Assembly: GCA_013289015.1 (NCBI GenBank)
Contig: JABDAV010000014.1
Coordinates: 1-46,447, forward strand
DNA length: 46,447 bases
Reading direction: 5' to 3'
From: Bacteroidota bacterium
GTDB taxonomy: Bacteria > Bacteroidota > Bacteroidia > Chitinophagales > Chitinophagaceae
The notes beneath the pieces were generated by a model. That model saw nothing but the letters and a program-made list of their open reading frames with translations, ran no database searches and was not told the DNA's origin. Positions 9,745 through 16,985 of this stretch are shown here, one piece after another. The position numbers and the translations under genes are program-made. Each line of letters begins with the position of its first letter. Position 1 is the first letter of the stretch.

Positions 9745-9921
9745 ATGGGATACATAAAAGAACCAGAAGGCGTTGACTTTATTATTCAAAGCAAACCTTT
9801 GACAGATAAAGAAAGAAAAGAAATAAGTAAATTCATTCAAAATTATAAAGCGACACATTCCAGCAAAAAATCTGTTACAAAAACAAGAACTCCTTCTTCA
9901 AAGCAAAAGACTTTGGTTTGA
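9745..9921 (+). CDS. Small basic protein paired with GNAT-like gene
   Basis: 58 residues, MGYIKEPEGVDFIIQSKPLT followed by a short helix-forming stretch (DKERKEISKFIQNYK) and a Ser/Thr/Lys/Arg tail (KKSVTKTRTPSSKQKTLV). It starts 5 bases after the upstream stop, so the two are almost certainly co-translated. I recall the same small protein next to the GNAT-like family in other Bacteroidota, which supports a functional pair. The size and charge would suit an antitoxin or a nucleic-acid-binding accessory protein, but nothing in the sequence proves it. Repeat copy C begins about 10 bases after its stop. Confidence 0.65.
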   Translation: MGYIKEPEGVDFIIQSKPLTDKERKEISKFIQNYKATHSSKKSVTKTRTPSSKQKTLV

Positions 9922-9930
9922 CAAAAGAAG

Positions 9931-10163
9931 CAAGTCCTGTCGCAGCAGGGGATCGCTCTGCAAACCCTGCATTCATCTGGTTAGCACATCACATACCACA
10001 AAATCTGTCCACTTCATATCGCTTTGCGATGATGCCACAACCGTATCGATCAATGCCATGCCTCTTACACCTTCGTCCACCTTCGGATAAGCCATCATAG
10101 CAGCAGTGAGTGTTTCGCCATTAAGCTTAAAGCAAAGTTTCTGTAAATATTGGCGAATGCTTT
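9931..10163 (-). pseudogene. Truncated 3' end of a Gfo/Idh oxidoreductase gene, copy C
   Basis: From 9993 to about 10162 the minus strand closely matches the last 60 or so codons of the gene at 13354-14514. It translates as NGETLTAAMMAYPKVDEGVR and GMALIDTV, then KWTDFVV, where the parent has NGETPTAAMMDYPKVDEGVR. The terminal stop codon is lost, and there is an internal deletion of roughly a dozen bases near 10127. The 3' flank module (CTGCAAACCCTGCATTCATC, 9958-9977) is shared with copies A, B and D. The homology ends exactly at the stop codon of the membrane-protein gene at 10162. It is non-functional as a gene. Confidence 0.8.
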
Positions 10164-11319
10164 AGTAATTGCCTGTTGCGCCACCACCGCCGGAACTTCC
10201 GCCACCAAACTCAAATCCTTTTTGTTTGTTGTTTGATTTGCCAAACACCTGCGCTATTATAAGGGCTTCAACATTCATCAATTCTTTTTTATTACGATAT
10301 GTGTTTTCAAAACTATAACCATGCTTTGGTATTCTTAAATATTTCGTCAATGCATAACTAATTGCAATCAATGATAAGCCACCAATAAGCATATTAATTT
10401 CAGGCGGTAAAAATTGGTGATAATAATGAATGGTAAGAATGGTTGCAATCAATAAAACAAATCCAATTCTTATAAACAACAAATCTCTTTTTCTGAGTCC
10501 ATATACAATATACACAATTGGAATTAATACAGAGAGTATCCAATATAACATGCTTAAAGTTTGAGGCATAGATGTGGTTGATGAAAACATTGCTTTGCCG
10601 GCTTCATTAATAATAAAATAATTAGCTGAAATGTAAAATGAGATCAATGTAAGAAAGCGAACAGCTTTACAACTGTAATGATAGAAAAGTAAATTTTCGT
10701 TCTTTAATGATCTTGTGGCAACTGCATAAACAATGACAGAAATAAACATCAATGCGAAAGGTGCTATTGCTTCACCAATTAAGCCGGCTTTTGAGCAAAG
10801 CAATATTATCAAAATATATAAAGCGCTAAACGATAACAGTGCCATAAAACCATCTGTAAATCTTATGCAAAGCCATAAACAAAAAATAGTTGCAAAGCTG
10901 GCCGCTGCAATATCGTTGCCTGTATAATCTTCAATAAAAAAAGATGATACTAAAAATATAATGCTGCAACACATCAATACATTATCTACTCCGGCATTAT
11001 AATATTGTTTTTGTTTGATGAGCAATTCAAGTACCACATAACATGCAATACATAAAAACAGTACAAATGGAACAAGAAATTCTTCGCTTGATGCATTCGC
11101 CATAAGCCCTAACAATAAACCTGAAAATATAACAGCAATAGCAGTAAGCAAACCTGATGCAATACGAATAAAAAAGTTAGGTGTATATAGATCAGAGGCA
11201 TGTGCTTCGAGTATTTTCCTATATGTATCTGCATCTATGTTTTGCATTTCAAAAGCCCCTGATGCCTGTTGCTGCACCATCCTGTTATACAGATCTTTTT
11301 GTTTATATGCCTGCATCAT
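10162..11319 (-). CDS. Multi-pass membrane protein with Gly-rich C-terminus
   Basis: 385 residues. After a cytosolic N-terminus of about 45 residues there are roughly ten hydrophobic segments, for example IASGLLTAIAVIFSGLLLGL, LVPFVLFLCIACYVVLELLI and YWILSVLIPIVYIVYGL. The tail is FEFGGGSSGGGGATGNY, a Gly/Ser-rich end of the kind seen on several uncharacterised bacterial membrane proteins. Its ATG overlaps the end of the upstream DUF2157 gene by 17 bases, so the two are translationally coupled and probably form a complex. It may be a DUF4401-type partner, but I am not certain. Its stop codon lies at the junction with pseudogene copy C, so the native C-terminus may have been altered by that event. 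Confidence 0.7.
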   Translation of the reverse strand: MMQAYKQKDLYNRMVQQQASGAFEMQNIDADTYRKILEAHASDLYTPNFFIRIASGLLTAIAVIFSGLLLGLMANASSEEFLVPFVLFLCIACYVVLELLIKQKQYYNAGVDNVLMCCSIIFLVSSFFIEDYTGNDIAAASFATIFCLWLCIRFTDGFMALLSFSALYILIILLCSKAGLIGEAIAPFALMFISVIVYAVATRSLKNENLLFYHYSCKAVRFLTLISFYISANYFIINEAGKAMFSSTTSMPQTLSMLYWILSVLIPIVYIVYGLRKRDLLFIRIGFVLLIATILTIHYYHQFLPPEINMLIGGLSLIAISYALTKYLRIPKHGYSFENTYRNKKELMNVEALIIAQVFGKSNNKQKGFEFGGGSSGGGGATGNY

Positions 11320-12277
11320 GTTTAAGCTTTTTATTGTAATACATTAATAAGCGAATTAACCCTATGCCAGAACCTATAAAATAAATTGTTCCAAGATAAA
11401 GCGAACCTTCATCCGCTATTAAAATCAATAATTCAATCACTACATAACAAAGCGCTATGTAGGCATACAATATCGATATCACTAAAAAATAAAAAACATT
11501 TTCTTTAACTGCATTATTAAAGAGCCAGTAAGCAACAAGCAGTATGGCAATAAACCAGATAAGATAGATATTATGATGATTGAACATTGCCGCCAGCAAT
11601 GCGATAAAAAGAATGTTAGCACCAAAGTTTTTGTACGTGAATGCAAAATGCGCTTTTATATTTTTTTGTTGCGTTATAGTAGAAAATACAACCAGCGCAA
11701 CACCTGAAATAATGCCTGTATAGATTATATGATCGCTTGAAAAATCATTTTGTTTTAAGATCTGTACCGGCGTAACAGTTATACCAAGCCATGTTGCAAG
11801 ATTTGTAATAGCAATACTAAGCACACCAATGTGATCAAAATAATAAGCGCAGAAAAACAAGATCACCATTGGTATGAAAACAGCCAGTCCCCAACGAGCG
11901 CCAAATACATTGTATTGATATTGCAGGTAGCCCATAAATGTTAACAAAAGCAAACAGGCAGTCAGTAAAATATAATCGAATAAAATGTTTGGTGACTCTA
12001 CTTTTACATGTGCATACTTATTTGCTTTCCTGAAACAATACATAAAACAAGCTGCACATGCCACACCAATTGTTATAATGATAGCTGTATGACCAATGGT
12101 ATCAATATTTTCATACACCAAAATACCTAAAGCGGTTGTTACGAGCAATATGCCGGGATATAACAACGTACGTACATCCCAATGCACAGAAACGGGTTGC
12201 TCGTCCTGCTGTTTTATTTTATCCAACTGTTGTTGCGTTATAAAATTTTGCCGGTAAAGTTGTTCGAATATTTTCAT
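11303..12277 (-). CDS. DUF2157 domain membrane protein
   Basis: 324 residues. The N-terminal MKIFEQLYRQNFITQQQLDK is a cytosolic helical region, followed by about ten TM helices starting with YPGILLVTTALGILVYENID. A short N-terminal helix followed by a TM series with a conserved 'ALGI' helix is the pattern of DUF2157, a family of unknown function. In this region the genes are read right to left, and this is the first gene of the pair, overlapping the next by 17 bases. No charged transport motifs stand out. A TATATTAG sequence upstream is close to, but not, a -7 box. Confidence 0.75.
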   Translation of the reverse strand: MKIFEQLYRQNFITQQQLDKIKQQDEQPVSVHWDVRTLLYPGILLVTTALGILVYENIDTIGHTAIIITIGVACAACFMYCFRKANKYAHVKVESPNILFDYILLTACLLLLTFMGYLQYQYNVFGARWGLAVFIPMVILFFCAYYFDHIGVLSIAITNLATWLGITVTPVQILKQNDFSSDHIIYTGIISGVALVVFSTITQQKNIKAHFAFTYKNFGANILFIALLAAMFNHHNIYLIWFIAILLVAYWLFNNAVKENVFYFLVISILYAYIALCYVVIELLILIADEGSLYLGTIYFIGSGIGLIRLLMYYNKKLKHDAGI

Positions 12278-12359
12278 GCAGTTGGTTTAGTTGTTTGCAA
12301 ACGTTCGACTAATATAGTAAAACAAATGCCATTGCATAACGCAAGGGCATTTTATAATT

Positions 12360-12396
12360 CTGTCACAACAGGGTCTGCAAAGCGACCCTGCGTTCA
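12360..12396 (-). repeat. Dispersed repeat copy D, hairpin module only
   Basis: CAGGGTC-TGCAAAGC-GACCCTG is a perfect 7-bp stem with an 8-base loop, followed by CGTTCATTT. It is the left module of the repeat seen at 8268, 8954 and 9931, but the part derived from the oxidoreductase coding sequence is absent. This shows that the flank module can occur alone. Confidence 0.65.
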
Positions 12397-12471
12397 TTTT
12401 TGTTGCAACGAACGTTCTATAAAAGGCATGGGCAAGACATTAGGCAGTATGTCTGATCATTTTGTAGCCTA

Positions 12472-12567
12472 ACCTGCAGGCTCATTTCTTCGATATAACT
12501 TCGATCTATTGGATCGAATTATATCGAAAAAACATCGGATATATTTTGTAAAAATAAGCCTGCGGGT
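12472..12567. repeat. Nested-palindrome element, copy 2
   Basis: Here the outer inverted repeat is well kept: ACCTGCAGGCTCATTT at 12472-12487 and AAATAAGCCTGCGGGT at 12552-12567 match at 14 of 16 positions. The inner hairpin at 12491-12526 has one base deleted from its right arm compared with copy 1. The arm-to-arm distance is otherwise the same, which defines a unit of about 96 bp. Confidence 0.82.
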
Positions 12568-12779
12568 ACCTCCCGGATACGTGGCTGGTTATAATACAGT
12601 AACGTTCTGCCAGGTTGTGCAAAGAATGAATTATATTAATTTTTAAAAGGTGTTGTTCTAAATCAAAGCTTTAAAAGATGTGGGTACACGGTAGCTTCTG
12701 AATAACCATGTGTGTTAGCCAGGGACATGGTGATGTTAGTAATACAAAGGCTCAATTATTTATTTATCTTTATTTCAGG

Positions 12780-13186
12780 ATCATGGAAACAAAACCGCAA
12801 TGTCCTTTCCGCGCGCAAGGCAAGGCTAAGAGACATTGCGGAAAAGAAAAAGACACTTCGTACAAGTAATTCTCAACTCAATATTATTGCTGTAAATGGT
12901 TGTTGTTATGGCAGGGGACAACAACCCAGACAAAGGCGATTATTTTAAATATTGCGGTCAACGATTTTGGGAATTTGTTTCTGGCGACACAGAGCTTTTT
13001 ACAAAAATCATTGAGCCGTTGGGACATCAGGCTAAAGAACGTAATGATGATTTCATCCAGTCGTATTCGCAAATGATAAACAAATTCACCAAAGAATTTG
13101 CTGACACATTTTGCATGGATGATGGTTCAATAGATTGGGACAAATTTGTACGCTTTAATTCGGCAACCATCGTTCCGACAAAATAA
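12780..13186 (+). pseudogene. C-terminal remnant of a type II restriction endonuclease
   Basis: The frame 12896-13186 encodes DNNPDKGDYFKYCGQRFWEF, then VSGDTELFTKIIEPLGHQAK and ERNDDFIQSY, ending FVRFNSATIVPTK. This resembles the C-terminal region of TdeIII-type (PF09520-like) restriction endonucleases as I remember them. The preceding residues NIIAVNGCCYGR are in another frame. Removing one G from the run at about 12916-12919 joins them as GCCYGRDNNPDKGDY, so a +1 frameshift is likely. About 35 more residues of helical, charged sequence (KARLRDIAEKKKTLRTSN) extend upstream. There is no N-terminal half, no methyltransferase and no start with a promoter. The gene is a dead fragment. Family certainty is moderate, because the PD-(D/E)xK core is not present to check. 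Confidence 0.6.
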
Positions 13187-13192
13187 AACGGC

Positions 13193-13216
13193 GTGCAACA
13201 TTGGTCACTGTTGCAC
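13193..13216. repeat. Perfect hairpin after the restriction-enzyme remnant
   Basis: GTGCAACA-TTGGTCAC-TGTTGCAC is an 8-bp perfect inverted repeat, 7 bases after the remnant's stop codon. The AT-rich stretch that follows (ATAATTTTTTAAAG) makes a weak terminator plausible on the plus strand. Confidence 0.5.
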
Positions 13217-13353
13217 AACCATAATTTTTTAAAGCCACATCTTAAATTCTTTTTTAAAAGCATTAAATGAAATAGTCAATATTTAATCTGAGAGTTGGGA
13301 TTAACTTTAAATAATAACCTTAGTTAGCTATTCGTTCCAATATTAGCACATTA

Positions 13354-14514
13354 TCACACCACAAAATCTGTCCACTTCTTATCGCTTTGCGATGAGGTTA
13401 CAACTGTATCAATAAATGCCATGCCTCTTACACCTTCATCCACTTTGGGATAATCCATCATGGCTGCAGTAGGTGTTTCGCCATTCATTTTCGCCATTAA
13501 ACTTTGAGCAAAGTTCCTGTAAATATTAGCGAATGCTTCAAGGTATCCTTCAGGATGCCCGCCCGGTGTTCTTACATTATGCTTTTCAATGTCAGAAAGA
13601 TAAGCCTGGCCTGCGCGATACACTTCAGTGGGTTTATCCAGCCATTTCACTAATAAGGTATTGGGTTCCATTTGCGCCCATTCAATGCCGCCTTTCTCTC
13701 CATAAATACGGATATTCAAAGCATTCTCTTCACCTGCCGCAACCTGCGAAGCCATTAAACAACCGGCTGCGCCATTATCAAATCTTAATAAAACATTACC
13801 GTCATCATCCAGCGCTCTGCCTTCAACCATAATATTCAGGTCGGCGCAAAGCTTTGTGATCTTTAATCCTGAAATATATTCTGCCAGGTGTGCTGCATGT
13901 GTGCCGATATCACCCATTGCACCGGCTTTACCGCTTTTCTTTGGATCCGTTCTCCAGGCAGCCTGTGCATTGCCTTCGCGCTCACTTAATTTACTTAGCC
14001 AGCCCTGCGGGTATTCAACCCATATCTTCCTGATCTTTCCAAACATGTTTTTGGCAAACATTTCTTTTGCCTGTTTCACCATCGGATAACCGGAATAGGT
14101 ATGTGTTAAACAAAGCGACAAACCTGTTGCTTCTACTTTTTGTTGCAGTTGTCTGGCTTCATCCAACGTAAACGTCATGGGTTTTTCAACTACCACATTA
14201 AAGCCATGTTCCAATGCTTTTATCGCAGGATCGAAGTGCACAAAATTCGGCGTAACGATAGATACAAAATCAATACGTTTATCTTCAGGCATTTTACTTT
14301 CTTTCTCAAAAAGCTCATCATAACTGGTATAGGTTCTGTCGCCGGGCAGAAACAGCATTTCGCCTGATTCTCTTGCGATCTTTGCATCATGGCTTAAAGC
14401 GCCACAACTTAGTTCTATCAATCCATCCATGTTTAAAGCAAGCCGGTGTATTGCACCAATAAAAGCATCTTTACCGCCGCCGATCATTCCCATTCTTAGT
14501 TTACGATGTGCCAT
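13354..14514 (-). CDS. Gfo/Idh/MocA family NAD(P)-dependent oxidoreductase
   Basis: A 386-residue sugar dehydrogenase-type enzyme. The N-terminal Rossmann segment is MGMIGGGKDAFIGAIHR (about residues 9-25). The family EKP motif, whose Lys is catalytic, is in VVVEKPMTF, and the Asp/His active-site loop is GAMGDIGTHAAHLAEYI. It has no signal peptide, so it acts in the cytosol on a sugar or keto-sugar. It is divergent from the MFS/GMC cluster by 196 bases, which suggests it processes the product of that pathway. Fragments of its 3' end occur at 8268, 8954 and 9931. The substrate cannot be read from the sequence. Confidence 0.92.
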   Translation of the reverse strand: MAHRKLRMGMIGGGKDAFIGAIHRLALNMDGLIELSCGALSHDAKIARESGEMLFLPGDRTYTSYDELFEKESKMPEDKRIDFVSIVTPNFVHFDPAIKALEHGFNVVVEKPMTFTLDEARQLQQKVEATGLSLCLTHTYSGYPMVKQAKEMFAKNMFGKIRKIWVEYPQGWLSKLSEREGNAQAAWRTDPKKSGKAGAMGDIGTHAAHLAEYISGLKITKLCADLNIMVEGRALDDDGNVLLRFDNGAAGCLMASQVAAGEENALNIRIYGEKGGIEWAQMEPNTLLVKWLDKPTEVYRAGQAYLSDIEKHNVRTPGGHPEGYLEAFANIYRNFAQSLMAKMNGETPTAAMMDYPKVDEGVRGMAFIDTVVTSSQSDKKWTDFVV

Positions 14515-14710
14515 TAGAATAAATTTTTAAATGAAGAAAAATAAGTGTAATATTTACAATTGCAAGCATTATAGCAAAGTAAAGCCTTGTAAAAATATTT
14601 ACAGAATTCGATAAAAAGATTTTCGTTTTAGTTTTTTCAAACCAATAATTACTACATTAGCGTCGATTGCTTTTTGGAAAAAACACACTACTAAAAAATT
14701 CTAACGGACC

Positions 14711-15967
14711 ATGCCGACAATTAAACGGGACCAATTATTTTTCGCCGCAAGAATTGCGCTGATATTTACGTCAATGACGTTTGCTTTCCGGGCATCACTC
14801 GAAGGCGTTTGGAGTCATGATTTTAATCTTACAAAAGAACAATTAGGATGGATATTCAGCCCTGCATTCTGGGGCTTTACTTTAGCAATGGTATTTGGTG
14901 GTCCGCTGGTTGACGTGATTGGTATGAAACGCATTTTGGGTTTTGCATTCGTTGGCCATATTGCAGGTGTTATTCTTTATCTCATTGCAAAAGATGCAAC
15001 CATGCTGTTTATAGGAACTGTGTGTATCGGTATTGGAAACGGAATGGTTGAAGCAGCCTGCAACCCGCTTACAGTAACACTCTTTCCCGAAAACAAAACA
15101 ACCATGCTTAACCGTTTTCATGTATGGTTTCCCGGAGGTATAGTATTGGGAGGGTTACTTTCTTATGTAATGATCGAACGCATGCAAATGGATTGGCATT
15201 TTTTAATAGCCACTTTATTTATTCCTGCTGCTATTTATAGCTTCCTGTTTTTTAAATTGGATTTTCCAAAAACAGAAAGAGTTACCAGCGGGGTAAGTAC
15301 AAGGCAAATGTTCATGGCATGCTTAAGTCCTTTATTCATAATTATGTTCCTGTGTATGTTTATGACCGGGGCAACGGAGTTAGGCACCAATACATGGATC
15401 GTTGCACTTTTATCAGGTGCTAATGTTTCAGGTATTTTAGTATTGGTTTTTATAAATGGATTAATGGCTTTGGGAAGGTCTTTTGCAGGCCCGGTGGTAC
15501 ATCGTTTAAATCCTAACGGCATGCTGATCATTTCATCATTTCTTGCCATTGCAGGTTTGTTTCTTTTAAGCCGTGCAAGTGGTTACGAAGCCTTCGGCGC
15601 TGCCTTTGTTTTCGCGGCCGGTGTTTGTTTTTTCTGGCCAACCATGCTGGGCTTTGTTTCAGAATATATTCCTAAAACAGGTGCATTAGGTTTATCATTA
15701 ATGGGTGGTGCAGGAATGTTCTCAACATCTTTATTGGTACCGATAATGGGACATTGGTATGATGGTTTTAAATCTGCTGCAGTTGCCAGCGGTTTAGATG
15801 ATGCCGCTGCCAATGCATCTGCCGGCTCACAAACTTTTTTAAAGGTTTTGATAATGCCGGTAATATTAGTTGTTGTTTTCGCTTTAATATATATAGTAAG
15901 AAGAAAGTATTATCAGAAACCGCAGTTGCACCAGGCCGTCCCGTTAGATCCTGTTGCAGAGCTTTAA
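14711..15967 (+). CDS. Major facilitator superfamily sugar transporter
   Basis: 418 residues with about 12 TM helices in two halves. The MFS signature between TM2 and TM3 is GGPLVDVIGMKRILG (about residues 62-76). Acidic and polar residues within helices, for example FMTGATELGTNTWIVALLSG, resemble FucP/nucleoside-type proton symporters of Bacteroidota sugar clusters. It starts a run of plus-strand genes, and the isomerase gene follows 10 bases after the stop. The sequence TACATTAG-CGTCG at 14655-14667 is close to the -7 consensus. The likely role is uptake of the sugar, or of its oxidised derivative, handled by the following enzymes. Confidence 0.88.
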   Translation: MPTIKRDQLFFAARIALIFTSMTFAFRASLEGVWSHDFNLTKEQLGWIFSPAFWGFTLAMVFGGPLVDVIGMKRILGFAFVGHIAGVILYLIAKDATMLFIGTVCIGIGNGMVEAACNPLTVTLFPENKTTMLNRFHVWFPGGIVLGGLLSYVMIERMQMDWHFLIATLFIPAAIYSFLFFKLDFPKTERVTSGVSTRQMFMACLSPLFIIMFLCMFMTGATELGTNTWIVALLSGANVSGILVLVFINGLMALGRSFAGPVVHRLNPNGMLIISSFLAIAGLFLLSRASGYEAFGAAFVFAAGVCFFWPTMLGFVSEYIPKTGALGLSLMGGAGMFSTSLLVPIMGHWYDGFKSAAVASGLDDAAANASAGSQTFLKVLIMPVILVVVFALIYIVRRKYYQKPQLHQAVPLDPVAEL

Positions 15968-15977
15968 TTATTTTGTA

Positions 15978-16859
15978 ATGAGTACAAGAAGAACTGTATT
16001 AAAAAGTCTTGTTGCGGGTTCTGTTGCATTACCCGCTTCAAAAATTTTTGCAGGTGAAATGAACATATCCGAAAAGAACAGGCCTTTAAAACTTAAAGGC
16101 AATATCAATCATTCTGTTTCACGGTGGACGTTTGGTTATTTAACCTTAGACCAGCTGTGTGCAGCCGTGAAAGATATCGGTTTCAGCGCTATTGATTTGG
16201 TTAAGCCTGAAGACTGGCCAACACTTCAAAAAAATGGCATTTACAGTTCTATGTGTTATACTTCAGGCAAGAATGATTTATATAATGGTTTGAACGACCC
16301 TGCCAATCACGAAGAACTAATCAAAGAATATCTTGAAACCATTCCGGTAATGGCAAAGGCCGGTTATAAAAACCTTATTTGTTTTACAGGAGCACGCCGG
16401 GGCATGGATGATGAAACCGGCATGAAGAACTGCAAGACTGCCCTTGAAAAAATTCTACCCGCTGCAGAAAAGAATGGGGTTACCATGGCTATGGAACTGC
16501 TCAACAGTAAAATAGACCACAAGGATTACATGTGCGATCATGTGGAATGGGGAGCAGAATTGTGCAAACGCATCAGTTCAGATAATTTTAAACTCCTTTT
16601 TGATATTTATCATATGCAGATACAGGAAGGAGATATTATCCGGAACATCACCGATTACCATCAATACATAGCGCATTATCATACAGGCGGCATCCCGGGC
16701 AGGCATGAAATAAACAATACACAGGAATTGTACTATCCCGCTGTAATGAAAGCGATCGTTGCAACAGGTTACAAAGGATATGTTGCGCAGGAATTTATGC
16801 CAACCTATCCAAACAAATTAGATTCTTTAAAAGAAGCTATCAGTATTTGCGATGTATAA
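15978..16859 (+). CDS. Tat-signal hydroxypyruvate isomerase-like TIM barrel
   Basis: 293 residues. The ATG at 15978 was chosen over an upstream in-frame Met because it gives a Tat signal, MSTRRTVLKSLVAGSVALPA. The mature part is an AP-endonuclease-2-type TIM barrel (sugar phosphate isomerase/epimerase; hydroxypyruvate isomerase-like). Metal and substrate residues are in AMELLNSKIDHKDYMCDH, LLFDIYHMQI, YHTGGIPGRHEI and VAQEF. These supply the Glu-Asp-His-Glu set of the family (E in MELLN, D in FDIYHMQ, H in YHTGG, E in AQEF). Export would place isomerisation of a keto-sugar in the periplasm. It is 10 bases downstream of the MFS gene and is followed by palindromic repeats and the GMC genes. Confidence 0.85.
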   Translation: MSTRRTVLKSLVAGSVALPASKIFAGEMNISEKNRPLKLKGNINHSVSRWTFGYLTLDQLCAAVKDIGFSAIDLVKPEDWPTLQKNGIYSSMCYTSGKNDLYNGLNDPANHEELIKEYLETIPVMAKAGYKNLICFTGARRGMDDETGMKNCKTALEKILPAAEKNGVTMAMELLNSKIDHKDYMCDHVEWGAELCKRISSDNFKLLFDIYHMQIQEGDIIRNITDYHQYIAHYHTGGIPGRHEINNTQELYYPAVMKAIVATGYKGYVAQEFMPTYPNKLDSLKEAISICDV

Positions 16860-16881
16860 GCCCCCAACCCCTAAAGGGAGT
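16860..16881 (-). repeat. CCC/GGG palindromic repeat, inverted orientation
   Basis: GCCCCCAACCCCTAAAGGGA followed by GT begins one base after the isomerase stop. Its reverse complement matches 20554-20573 with two single-G differences. The two copies thus form an inverted pair around both GMC genes. Confidence 0.75.
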
Positions 16882-16950
16882 ATTGAAGATTTTAAAAAAT
16901 GACAACTAATATTTTTTATTAAAAATAATTCTAAAATAAACTAAAAACAA

Positions 16951-16979
16951 AAGTCCCGCCTTTGCGGGATTGGGAGGGC
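16951..16979 (+). repeat. CCC/GGG palindromic repeat before first GMC gene
   Basis: A TCCCGC-CTTT-GCGGGA hairpin (16954-16969) is followed by TTGGGAGGGC. The GGGAGG lies 7-12 bases before the ATG at 16986, at Shine-Dalgarno distance. Copies of this family elsewhere in the window show the same hairpin plus G-rich tail order. Confidence 0.7.
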
Positions 16980-16985
16980 AAAATA

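Larger units (their letters stand above)
12278..12779. other. Repeat-rich intergenic region
   Basis: About 500 bases with no supportable gene. In order it contains an inverted repeat AAATGCC...GGCATTT (12324-12352), repeat copy D with a perfect CAGGGTC/GACCCTG hairpin (12369-12390), and copy 2 of the nested palindrome (12472-12567). A small plus-strand frame from 12712 runs into the restriction-enzyme remnant and is considered with it. Confidence 0.6.

Noticed and set aside
9918..10100. Plus-strand 60-codon frame after the small basic gene
   Set aside because: It runs antisense through the Gfo/Idh pseudogene fragment and overlaps the real stop of the preceding gene.
8268..10163. Integron attC sites or a CRISPR array
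   Set aside because: The copies lack attC core sites, no integrase is visible, and the spacing and lengths are irregular, unlike CRISPR repeats.
10733..10927. Plus-strand frames inside the DUF2157-type membrane genes
   Set aside because: They are antisense to clear transmembrane coding sequence and show no domain.
12712..12948. An independent small gene before the restriction-enzyme remnant
   Set aside because: Its C-terminal part joins the remnant after a one-base correction, while its N-terminus looks random. It is better read as part of the pseudogene.
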